This document shows positions 9,000-16,674 of a stretch of DNA of 64,000 nt, piece after piece (the stretch's first letter is position 1; each line of letters begins with the position of its first letter). Below the pieces are notes generated by a model. That model did not search any database and had not been told where the DNA came from. It saw only the letters and a program-made list of their open reading frames with translations. The stretch covers positions 271,591 through 335,590 of the forward strand of contig CATOSB010000012.1 of NCBI GenBank assembly GCA_951812305.1, read 5' to 3'. Source of the stretch: an uncultured Paracoccaceae bacterium. GTDB taxonomy: Bacteria > Pseudomonadota > Alphaproteobacteria > Rhodobacterales > Rhodobacteraceae. Made by a program: the position numbers and the translations under genes.

Positions 9000-9032
9000 C
9001 TGGGCCGTGTGATCAAACTTCACGCGGCCCAG
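9000..9032 (+). terminator. Stem-loop after flagellin
   Basis: CTGGGCCGTGTG and CACGCGGCCCAG pair (one G-T) around a 9-base loop, starting 11 bp after the flagellin stop. No strong T-tract follows. It may act as a terminator/attenuator that limits read-through into flaF or protects the flagellin 3' end. Confidence 0.6.
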
Positions 9033-9081
9033 TCCCATATCGCACGCGTAATCAAGCAACTTTTCTCTGGAGAATTCCAAA

Positions 9082-9459
9082 GTGCACGCCCTTGAACAGG
9101 CCCGAACGGCCTATGCAAATTCCGCCGCACCGATCAAAACCTTTCGCAGCGCTGAATATGACGCCTTCACACAAATTACGAGCCGCATGAAATCCGCCAT
9201 CCAAAAGGGAAAGCGCGGGTTCACCGATCTGGCAAACGCGCTTTATGACAACAATCGCCTTTGGGTACTTTTGGCGTCCGATGTCGCCGACAAAGAAAAC
9301 GGATTGCCGCAATCGCTGCGCGCTCAGGTTTTCTATCTCGCGGAATTCACACTGCAACACGCGCCCAAAGTTCTGCGCGGCACGGAAACTGCTGACATTC
9401 TGGTTGAAATCAACACCAGCATCATGCGCGGCTTGCGTCAAAGCGAGGTTGCGGCGTGA
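9082..9459 (+). CDS. flaF: Flagellar biosynthesis regulator FlaF
   Basis: 125 aa from a GTG at 9082, with GGAG 12 bases upstream. It matches the FlaF family (ARTAYANSAAPIKTFRSAEYDAF, WVLLASDVADKENGLPQSLRAQVFYLAEF), needed for flagellin synthesis and secretion in alphaproteobacteria such as Caulobacter. It overlaps flbT by 4 bp, the usual arrangement of this pair downstream of flagellin. Confidence 0.92.
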   Translation: MHALEQARTAYANSAAPIKTFRSAEYDAFTQITSRMKSAIQKGKRGFTDLANALYDNNRLWVLLASDVADKENGLPQSLRAQVFYLAEFTLQHAPKVLRGTETADILVEINTSIMRGLRQSEVAA

Positions 9460-9860
9460 GCGGTCTGGTCCTGAAACTTGGACCCAAGGAGCGGGTTCTT
9501 ATCAACGGCGCAGTGATCGAAAACGGTGACCGTCGTTCCCGACTTTCTATCGTCACCCCTAATGCAAATATTTTGCGCCTGCGTGATGCGATCCACCCCG
9601 AAGAGGTCAACACACCGGTGCGTCGCGTATGTTATGTCGCGCAGCTAGTTCTTTCTGGTGATGCGGACCCCGATGAAGCACAGCATCAGCTTTTGCGCGG
9701 GATTGAACAGCTCAGTCAGGTACTGACGGATCACGACAGCCGTAGCTATCTGACGGCTGCAACTGATGCCGTTCTGGACGGTCAGGTTTATCAGGCGCTC
9801 AAGGCTCTGCGCGCGTTGTTGCCGCGTGAGGAACGGCTGATGGCCGCACCGGTGCAATGA
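9456..9860 (+). CDS. flbT: Flagellin mRNA regulator FlbT
   Basis: 134 aa from the GTG at 9456 (GTGA overlap with flaF). FlbT represses flagellin translation by binding its mRNA leader. Family features are LKLGPKERVLINGAVIENGDRRSRL near the N-terminus and a helical C-terminal half (LLRGIEQLSQVL, QVYQALKALRALLPREERL). It overlaps the next gene, a DUF1217 protein, by 4 bp. Confidence 0.92.
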   Translation: MSGLVLKLGPKERVLINGAVIENGDRRSRLSIVTPNANILRLRDAIHPEEVNTPVRRVCYVAQLVLSGDADPDEAQHQLLRGIEQLSQVLTDHDSRSYLTAATDAVLDGQVYQALKALRALLPREERLMAAPVQ

Positions 9861-10091
9861 CATTTCAGCCGGTTGTTCCCCTTGGCGGTTATGCGGGTTG
9901 GGCCTTTCTCAACCGCACCCAAACCGCGCAGCAATCTGCCTTTGACGAATCGGCCACAATCGTTCGCCAGACCAGCTATTTCGAGGAAAACATCGGAAAC
10001 ATCACCACGGCAGAAGATCTGGTCAATGACCGGCGCCTTCTGGAAGTCGCGCTGGGTGCATTTGGTCTGGATGAAGATATCAACAACAAGT
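9857..10091 (+). pseudogene. DUF1217 flagellar protein, truncated by IS66
   Basis: The first 78 codons (MTFQPVVPLGGYAGWAFL, FDESATIVRQTSYFEENIG, LLEVALGAFGLDEDI) match the N-terminus of DUF1217 proteins, normally about 250 aa and found next to flaF/flbT in Rhodobacteraceae. The frame enters IS66 copy 2 at 10092. No matching remainder exists on the other side of the IS, so the 3' part has been deleted or moved. Confidence 0.8.
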
Positions 10092-11693
10092 GTAACTCCC
10101 AAGCACCCCCCACGTTTGAGTGTTATTGTCAGTTTTATGGTGAGTCGAATTTGCCATTTTGCGCGTGTTTTTTTTTCTTTCTTGTCTGAATTCTGTGGCG
10201 CCGGGTTGATTTCTCTGAATCAGTGGTGGGATGGATCAGGTTGCCGCCCTTGAACAACTTCTCGCCACGGCTCTGCGTCGGATCGCTGAGCTTGAAGCTG
10301 CGTTGGCGAGCATGGCGGAAGAGATCACGGACCTGCGCCGACAGTTGGCCAAGAACAGCAGCAATAGCAGCAAGCCCCCTTCAAGTGATGGCCTGAAGAA
10401 GCCAGCCCCGCGCAGCCTGCGTGGCAAATCCGGAAAGAAAAGTGGCGGCCAAGTTGGCCACCGGGGCGACACCCTGCGCCAGACGTCAACACCCGACTTT
10501 GTCGAACGGCATGAGGCGACGCATTGCAGCGCCTGTCAGAGCGCCCTGACGGCGGAGATGGTGAAAGGGATCGAGAAGCGTCAGGTGTTCGACTTGCCTG
10601 CGCCACGCCTGGAGGTCACCGAGCATCAGGCGGCGGTTTATTGTTGCGACCATTGTCGAGCCACGACGACGGCTGGCTTTCCCGATGGCGTGGCCGCGCA
10701 TGTGCAATATGGCACGCGCATGCGGGCAGTGGCGGTCTATTGCAATGTTCAGCAGCTGATACCCGAGGATCGGGTCTGCCAGCTTATGCGCGACCTGTTT
10801 GGGGCCACCAGCTTGTGCGCGGCCAGCGTGACCAACTGGACGCGCGGCGCGGCAAATAAGATGGGTGTCGTGGTTGAACACATTCTCGCCCGGCTTGCCG
10901 AAGGCGGCGTTCGGCATCTGGACGAGACCGGACTTCGTGTTGCCGGCAAGCTGCACTGGCTGCACACGATCTGCGATACCGCCTTCACCCATTACCGCAT
11001 CAGCGCCAAACGCGGTGCTGTTCCAACCTTCCTGACCGGCGGGACGATCATTCATGATCACTGGAAACCCTACTACGCCCATATGAGCGGAGTGGACGCC
11101 CACGCCCTCTGCGGGGCGCATCACTTGCGCGAACTCAAGGCCATCGAAGAGATCGAAAAAGAGCCTTGGGCGACGGAGATGAGCGCAGTGCTTCATAGCG
11201 CCAATCAGCTCAGATGCGCGGCTCAGGATCAAGGCGAGACCGAACTCCCGGAACTGGTTCGCCAGGGTATAGTCACCAGATACATGGCGATCCTCGCCAA
11301 GGGGCTCGCCTTCCACGAACGCCAGCCCCCGCTGGCCAAAAGCCCCGGCACCCGCGGCCGAAAAGCCAGGCGGCCAGGCCACAACCTGCTCCTCCGCCTG
11401 CGTGACTACCGCGATGACGTTTTGCGATTCATCGCCGACTTCGCGGTCCCATTCACAAACAATCAGGCCGAACAGGACCTGCGCATGATGAAGCTGCGCA
11501 TGAAAATCTCGGGCACCTTCCGCACCCTCGAGGGCGCGCGGGTCTTCGCCGACATCAGGTCCGTCATCTCGACGGCCAGAAAACACCGGTTCAACATCCT
11601 GGAAATCCTGACCCTGTCACCACCTCAGATCATCGCACGGCTCTGACGGAACAAAACCCCGCAACCCTATCGGACAGGGTGCTTGGGAGTTAC
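10092..11693 (+). mobile_element. IS66-family element, copy 2 (no target duplication)
   Basis: 1602 bp with both GTAACTCCCAAGCACCC ends. The 8-bp flanks differ (CAACAAGT left, CAAAAAAC right), whereas IS66 normally makes an 8-bp duplication. The left flank is the cut DUF1217 gene and the right flank is the tail of another IS982-like element. This junction therefore arose by IS-mediated deletion or recombination between IS66 copies, not by simple insertion. Confidence 0.95.
10231..11646 (+). CDS. IS66-family transposase (copy 2)
   Basis: 471-aa intact transposase whose protein sequence is the same as copy 1 throughout the parts I compared. The start ATG is preceded by GGTGGG. Upstream, a T-rich run is 9 T here against 8 in copy 4, the kind of slippage difference expected between young copies. 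Confidence 0.95.
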   Translation: MDQVAALEQLLATALRRIAELEAALASMAEEITDLRRQLAKNSSNSSKPPSSDGLKKPAPRSLRGKSGKKSGGQVGHRGDTLRQTSTPDFVERHEATHCSACQSALTAEMVKGIEKRQVFDLPAPRLEVTEHQAAVYCCDHCRATTTAGFPDGVAAHVQYGTRMRAVAVYCNVQQLIPEDRVCQLMRDLFGATSLCAASVTNWTRGAANKMGVVVEHILARLAEGGVRHLDETGLRVAGKLHWLHTICDTAFTHYRISAKRGAVPTFLTGGTIIHDHWKPYYAHMSGVDAHALCGAHHLRELKAIEEIEKEPWATEMSAVLHSANQLRCAAQDQGETELPELVRQGIVTRYMAILAKGLAFHERQPPLAKSPGTRGRKARRPGHNLLLRLRDYRDDVLRFIADFAVPFTNNQAEQDLRMMKLRMKISGTFRTLEGARVFADIRSVISTARKHRFNILEILTLSPPQIIARL

Positions 11694-11763
11694 CAAAAAA
11701 CTACGAAAAAATTCTGTCGAGTAGTGCACTGGTGACGCCAACGTCTTATCCAGAATCGGGGTT
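11694..11763. repeat. 70-bp remnant of a second IS982-like element
   Basis: This is almost identical to 3564-3633: the last codons of the passenger gene, its stop, the 3' spacer and the terminal repeat (CTTATCCAGAATCGGGGTT against ...GTATCGGGGTT). Everything to its left was replaced by IS66 copy 2. It shows the passenger-bearing unit existed at two loci. Confidence 0.85.
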
Positions 11764-11806
11764 AAATCGCGATAGACGCGACGACCATTGGTGACCGCCA
11801 GCCACC

Positions 11807-13366
11807 TCATGCAGCATGCGCCCGTTGTAACAGCACCGCAGCCTCATATTGCCTGAGCGTCCGGCGCGCTGATGGGCTGTAGCCTTCTCCTGTCGCCGGA
11901 TCGAGTTCCGGAAAGATTGCGCAAATCTCGTTCAGCGTTTCCTGTGCAAAACCAAGCGTCGATTGCTCACCGGGAAGAAAGCTTTCAGTTGGCAATCCCT
12001 CAGAAATCACAACCTGATGCTCATCAAACAGCAAATGAACATATTCCACCCAACCGCCAATTTGGCGCGTCACTGACTGGTCGTTCAATAGATGTTTGGC
12101 GGCGACCAGCACTTCGGCTTCGCCAAAAAGCAATTCAGACGCTGCATCGCGTATCAAAACGCGATGTTGTGGCGAGACCATAAGCGCGCCGTGCCGACCG
12201 AATGTGTTCTGCGCAATGCGGATCGGTGCCATATCGCCGCGCGCAGTAACAACGCGCCGCCCGATCCAACGCAAAGGTTGCGGGCCGCTATCCTGGGTTT
12301 CAACAAGGTCGCCGGGCTCAAGAGTTTCGACCGCAACGTCGCCGTTCGGCGTTTTTATCCGGGTGCCCGCCACAAAACAGGGCACAGAGTTGATCGTGAC
12401 ATAACCGACATCGGTGTTCACACCATCGGTGATGCCATAAGTAAACGGCGCAATTTCCTGTTCGCCATCGGTCACGACGGTGAATGTGCCATCTGCATTC
12501 AAGGTAACGGTTTGACCATTTGGCAGCGTCACCGTGTCACCAGCAACAACCGCCTGGTTGTTGATGTGCGTGACGGTAAGCGTTCCACCGGACGCTGAAT
12601 AATCATTGCCCAGAACATTTATCGTTTCTGTGGTGTTGGCATGAATGTGATAGGAATCGTCTTGGGCAATCAATTCCGTCTGAACAGAGTCACCTGCAAT
12701 CAAAAGATTTGAATCGTACTGCGAGTCTCCGACGTCGGCGATACCGATGCGGATCGAGTTCACCGTGTTCGGAATGACCGTCATGGTTAGGGTAAGCGTG
12801 ACCGTAAATCCGTCCATCTCGGTCTGGAACTGGTCGCCAGTGTTGTCGTTATAAAGATTCAGGTTGCTGGTATCGTTGACGTTTCCGACTGATGTTGTTC
12901 CATCCCCGAATGTCAGCGTTGCAGGCGCGCCGTTGATCCAAACACCTACTGCGTCGTTGTAGATCGAGTTTGTGTATTCCGGATATTCTTCGGACGAGAA
13001 CACGAACTGCATGGTCAGTGTGTCGCCCGTCGGTATGAAATCTATATCCAACCAAGCGGCGTCATATGTGTTGGCGCCCGCGAGGGCGTTGAACGCAGCA
13101 TCATTGTTTGTACCAGACGTATTCGTGCTGGTGTTCGGAATGTCGTTAGGGTCGTTTCCATCCGTTCCGATTTGATTTGCCCGGCCGGTGGACAGAACCA
13201 CGCCGGTATCGCTAGGTGTGAACCCTGGCGCGTCGGCGTCGCCATTGGAATAAATTCCAGACGATCGATTGTCTCCGGTATAGCTCGCGCCAACCACTGT
13301 AACACCGCTGCCGAAAATCTCCTGCGCCATCTGAATGGCACTTGCGCCAGTATTGACGTTCGTCAT
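11807..13366 (-). CDS. Choice-of-anchor L / Hint-domain protein
   Basis: 519 aa. The N-terminal 230 residues resemble the choice-of-anchor L module (GIYSNGDADAPGF, DTGVVLSTGRA, FSSEEYPEYTNS, VGVWINGAP). Next comes a cadherin-like/VCBS-type stretch (NVLGNDYSASGGTLTV, YGITDGVNTDVGYVTI). From about residue 335 a Hedgehog/intein (Hint) domain begins at CFVAGTRIKTPNGDVAVETL, with SPQHRVLI later. Such proteins are abundant in Rhodobacteraceae and probably autoprocess at the Cys and act at the surface or outside the cell. No classical signal peptide is visible. It stands alone; its target is unknown. Confidence 0.85.
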   Translation of the reverse strand: MTNVNTGASAIQMAQEIFGSGVTVVGASYTGDNRSSGIYSNGDADAPGFTPSDTGVVLSTGRANQIGTDGNDPNDIPNTSTNTSGTNNDAAFNALAGANTYDAAWLDIDFIPTGDTLTMQFVFSSEEYPEYTNSIYNDAVGVWINGAPATLTFGDGTTSVGNVNDTSNLNLYNDNTGDQFQTEMDGFTVTLTLTMTVIPNTVNSIRIGIADVGDSQYDSNLLIAGDSVQTELIAQDDSYHIHANTTETINVLGNDYSASGGTLTVTHINNQAVVAGDTVTLPNGQTVTLNADGTFTVVTDGEQEIAPFTYGITDGVNTDVGYVTINSVPCFVAGTRIKTPNGDVAVETLEPGDLVETQDSGPQPLRWIGRRVVTARGDMAPIRIAQNTFGRHGALMVSPQHRVLIRDAASELLFGEAEVLVAAKHLLNDQSVTRQIGGWVEYVHLLFDEHQVVISEGLPTESFLPGEQSTLGFAQETLNEICAIFPELDPATGEGYSPSARRTLRQYEAAVLLQRAHAA

Positions 13367-13529
13367 CGCCTTCTGCCCCTCAAACGGGTCAGGGATGGTT
13401 GGTCGTGCTTGGACTGCGGTGCGAATGCCTGTTGGTTTGGCTGCTTGCTCGAACCGACCGTCTTTGCGGCCTTTACCCTGCCCGTTAGTATTTTGTTAAC
13501 CTTTTACGTGAGCACCCTAGTCCCCTGAT

Positions 13530-14192
13530 TCACCCAATTTGCGGGTAAAGCTGTGAGAGTTTGTTTCTGGCATCCGTAGCCGTGAAGTGCCATTTAACCT
13601 TGGCTTTCTCGGCATTCCGCGTTGCTGTCCAAGCGTAGACTTCGGTTTCCAAGGATGCCTTGTCAGGAATACGCCGGTCGAGGCATTGCCGAGACAAAAC
13701 GCTGAGTTCGCATTCAGCAATGTTCAGCCAAGACCCGTGTTTCGGCGTGTAGTGCCACTCGAAACGCTCCGCGATACGGCGGGCTTCGGTGGGAGGAAAT
13801 GCCTCGTACAGTGAGGCCGGCTTGTGGGTGTTGAGGTTATCTTGCACAAGCGTGATCTTTTCGGCGCTCGGGAAGTACACATCAGCCAGATCACGAAGCA
13901 CATGGGCGTAATCAATGGCGGTACGCTGGTCACGGACAGCGAGATGACGCCAACCGACAAGCGGTGCGAACAGCATAAACAAGCTGGCCACCCCATTGCG
14001 TTCGTATTCATAGTCAGACCGCGCTGATTGCCCCGGCCGCGCAGGGATCGGGGTGCGTGTTTCTTTGGTCAGTTGCCTGGATGTTTCGTCGAGACAGACC
14101 AGCGGTCGGTTCGGGTCCTGCGGGCGGGTGTAGACATCAAGCACGTCCTCCATCGCGGCGACAAAGGCTGCATTGGCCTTGGGCGGGATCAC
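13530..14192 (-). CDS. IS630 transposase, orfB (catalytic part)
   Basis: 220 aa. It carries the DDE triad: VCLDETS, LVQDNLNTH and SWLNIAECE. Its apparent ATG (IPPKANAAF) is internal to the real product. A -1 slip on the A7 run at the end of orfA joins the frames through ...LKKNALKPHQSRYWVIPPK, the normal IS630 continuity. Confidence 0.88.
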   Translation of the reverse strand: MIPPKANAAFVAAMEDVLDVYTRPQDPNRPLVCLDETSRQLTKETRTPIPARPGQSARSDYEYERNGVASLFMLFAPLVGWRHLAVRDQRTAIDYAHVLRDLADVYFPSAEKITLVQDNLNTHKPASLYEAFPPTEARRIAERFEWHYTPKHGSWLNIAECELSVLSRQCLDRRIPDKASLETEVYAWTATRNAEKAKVKWHFTATDARNKLSQLYPQIG

Positions 14193-14677
14193 CCAATAGC
14201 GGCTTTGGTGCGGTTTGAGCGCGTTTTTTTGAGCACCCGCTGGATGGTCGTGTCGCTGGTGGTTTCGACAATCCCCAGTTCAACCACGCGCTTTTCCAAC
14301 AAACGCAGCGACCAGCGGGCATAGCCTTGCGGAGGCTCAGAGCAGGCAAGGGCGATCAACCTTGCCTCCGCTTCCCCATCAAATATGCGCGAAGGTGCGG
14401 TGGACCTTTTCTTTCGCGACAGGGCCGCCTCTAACCCTTCCTCTACGAGTTGTCGGCGGGTCCGCAGAACTGTCGAGGAGCTTGTCTCCAGAGCCTCGGC
14501 GATCCGCGCATCAGCCCAACCAGGGCCTTCCGCCGACACATCCGCTTTAAGCAATATCCGCGCCTTCAAAAGCCGATACGCAACACCGATACCCTTGCAG
14601 ATCATTTTCTCCAACTCTGCGCGCTCTTCGCTCGATAGTCGAACCACAAACTTCGCATCAGGACCACGTTTGCCCAT
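14189..14677 (-). CDS. IS630 transposase, orfA (DNA-binding part)
   Basis: 162 aa. It has HTH domains (ARIAEALETSSSTVLRTRRQLVEEGLEAAL) and the winged second HTH. The frame ends at AAIG* a little after an A7 tract (CTC AAA AAA ACG), where -1 frameshifting into orfB is expected. Confidence 0.88.
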   Translation of the reverse strand: MGKRGPDAKFVVRLSSEERAELEKMICKGIGVAYRLLKARILLKADVSAEGPGWADARIAEALETSSSTVLRTRRQLVEEGLEAALSRKKRSTAPSRIFDGEAEARLIALACSEPPQGYARWSLRLLEKRVVELGIVETTSDTTIQRVLKKTRSNRTKAAIG

Positions 14678-14904
14678 CTCTCACACCTCCCAGCTTTTGC
14701 CAGGACAGAGATTCAGAGAAAACAAACCGTGTCAAATCATGCGAAACAGGGGACTAGAGGGTGTTGATAATTCTGGGGAAAATTTGCATTGAACACAAAG
14801 TTGTTTCGAATTCGCCACAGTGCAGGCACAATCGGATCAACATGTAGATAGAAAATTACCCGCGCCCACTAGAATTAGTAACGGCTGAAATGAGAGTCAC
14901 GTAT

Positions 14905-16056
14905 ATGTCTGACCTGACCGATCCGGTGGAACTCACCGCAAAGTTGATTAAATGCCCGTCCGTCACGCCAGCAGAAGGCGGGGCGATCCAATTGTTGGAA
15001 AGCGTGCTGACAACCGCGGGATTCGACTGCACGGCGATAAACCGCGGGGGCGTCAGCAATCTTTTCGCGCGCTGGGGTGCAAAAGGGCACACGAAAACAA
15101 TCGCCTTTAACGGGCATACCGATGTCGTTCCTGTTGGCGATATTGCCGATTGGTCCTCCGACCCGTTCGGGGCTGAAATTCGCGACGGCTGGATGTATGG
15201 ACGTGGCGCAACCGATATGAAATCCGGTGTCGCAGCGTTTGTCGCCGCCGCCATCGATGTTGTGTCTGAAACGCCGCCAGATGGCGCCGTCATTGTAACC
15301 ATCACAGGCGATGAAGAGGGCGACGCGATAGACGGAACAATCGCAATTCTCGACTGGATGGCCGCAGCGGGCGAAAAGATGTCCGTTTGCCTTGTTGGCG
15401 AGCCGACTTGCCCGGAAAACATGGGCGACATGATGAAGATCGGGCGTCGTGGGTCAATGACGGCCTATTTCACCGCGACCGGTGTGCAGGGTCACTCTGC
15501 CTATCCTCACCGCGCCAGAAACCCGCTTCCTGCGATGGCAAGGTTGATGGATCGGCTGGCGCGGCACGAACTGGACACCGGGACCGAGCATTTCGATGCC
15601 TCCACATTAGCAGTAACAACCATCGACACCGGAAACCCGGCCAACAACGTTATCCCGGCAAGTTGCAAGGCGACCGTGAACATTCGGTTCAACGATGAGC
15701 ATAGTTCCGAGAGCCTGACAGGCTGGCTGACGCAAGAAGCCGCAAAAGTCGCCGATGAAACAGAAATTGACCTAGATTTCACAACCAGCGTCTCTGGCGA
15801 AAGTTTCCTGACCCCGCCCGGCGAATTCTCTGATCTCGTTGCCAGAGCGGTGCAGCGCGAAACAAATCGCGTACCGGAAATGTCCACTTCGGGCGGCACT
15901 TCGGATGCACGGTTCATCAAGGATCATTGCCCGGTGGTAGAATTCGGACTGGTCGGCAAGACCATGCATCAGGTGGATGAACGGGTCGAAGTCGCCCAGA
16001 TTCACGCCTTGAAATCCGTCTACCGACAGATCCTGGACGACTACTTCGCAAGCTGA
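14905..16056 (+). CDS. dapE: Succinyl-diaminopimelate desuccinylase
   Basis: 383 aa from the ATG at 14905 (MSDLTDPVELTAKLIKCPSVTP); the frame opens at 14890 but family members start here. DapE hydrolyses N-succinyl-LL-DAP in lysine/DAP biosynthesis. M20 metallopeptidase features are NGHTDVVPVGD (metal His), RGATDMKSG, GDEEGDA (catalytic Glu) and STSGGTSDARF. The 14757-14904 leader follows an IS630, so its native promoter may be close. The stop overlaps the next start (TGATG). Confidence 0.95.
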   Translation: MSDLTDPVELTAKLIKCPSVTPAEGGAIQLLESVLTTAGFDCTAINRGGVSNLFARWGAKGHTKTIAFNGHTDVVPVGDIADWSSDPFGAEIRDGWMYGRGATDMKSGVAAFVAAAIDVVSETPPDGAVIVTITGDEEGDAIDGTIAILDWMAAAGEKMSVCLVGEPTCPENMGDMMKIGRRGSMTAYFTATGVQGHSAYPHRARNPLPAMARLMDRLARHELDTGTEHFDASTLAVTTIDTGNPANNVIPASCKATVNIRFNDEHSSESLTGWLTQEAAKVADETEIDLDFTTSVSGESFLTPPGEFSDLVARAVQRETNRVPEMSTSGGTSDARFIKDHCPVVEFGLVGKTMHQVDERVEVAQIHALKSVYRQILDDYFAS

Positions 16057-16643
16057 TGCTGGACCTGCCAAGGCGCAAACCCCGGCTGGTCATCATGCTG
16101 AAGGAACCTCGTGCGGGCCGGGTCAAAACCCGGCTGGGACGAGACATTGGCATGGTCCCCGCCGCGTGGTGGTTCCGGCACCAAACCGCGCGGCTGATCC
16201 GGCGGCTGGTTGATCCGCGCTGGCGAATAACACTGGCAATTTCACCCGACACCGCGCGGCTTTCGCCAGTCTGGCCTGTTCACCTGTTACGGCAGGCGCA
16301 AGGGCGTGGAGATCTGGGTGAGCGGATGCGACGCATATTCGAGACGGCACCACATGGTCCAGTCGTGATCATCGGCGCCGACATTCCTGGCGTGACGCCA
16401 ATGCTCATCGCCCGCGCCTTCCGTGAACTCGGTCGAAGTGATGCTGTCTTCGGACCGGCAGAAGACGGAGGCTATTGGCTTGTCGGCTGGAATGGCCTGC
16501 GCCTGCCCGCAACACTGTTTCAGAATGTGCGATGGTCCACCGAACATGCTCTTTCCGATTCTATCCGCAGCCTCCCCGACGCCCGCATCGCGCATATCGA
16601 CACGCTCCGTGACGTCGACACCGCAGGCGACCTTTCTGCATGA
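16056..16643 (+). CDS. DUF2064 / TIGR04282-type glycosyltransferase-like protein
   Basis: 195 aa. N-terminal MLKEPRAGRVKTRLGRDIG and central IIGADIPGVTPMLIARAF, GPAEDGGYWLVGW and LRDVDTAGDL are typical of the DUF2064 nucleotide-diphospho-sugar transferase-like family. One branch is linked to arsenosugar synthesis, but no arsenic genes are near, so the substrate is open. It is translationally coupled to dapE by a one-base overlap (TGATG). Confidence 0.85.
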   Translation: MLDLPRRKPRLVIMLKEPRAGRVKTRLGRDIGMVPAAWWFRHQTARLIRRLVDPRWRITLAISPDTARLSPVWPVHLLRQAQGRGDLGERMRRIFETAPHGPVVIIGADIPGVTPMLIARAFRELGRSDAVFGPAEDGGYWLVGWNGLRLPATLFQNVRWSTEHALSDSIRSLPDARIAHIDTLRDVDTAGDLSA

Positions 16644-16674
16644 CGCCGTAAATCACGCGTGCTAGGGCGAAGAC

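Larger units (their letters stand above)
13520..14754 (-). mobile_element. IS630-family element (two-ORF type), copy 1
   Basis: 1235 bp bounded by GTCCCCTG...CAGGGGAC and flanked by TA on both sides (13518-13519 and 14755-14756), the hallmark of IS630/Tc1-type insertion. The transposase is encoded in two overlapping frames. The same element is at 58873-60107; a diverged relative is at 18995-20231. The insertion lies between the Hint-protein gene and dapE and breaks no recognisable gene. Confidence 0.93.

Noticed and set aside
1..11693. IS66 copies 1 and 2, in inverted orientation, as a composite transposon carrying flagellar genes
   Set aside because: The inner flanks cut into genes of an ordinary flagellar block, copy 2 has no target duplication, and the left flank of copy 1 is not visible. 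Simple rearrangement explains it better.
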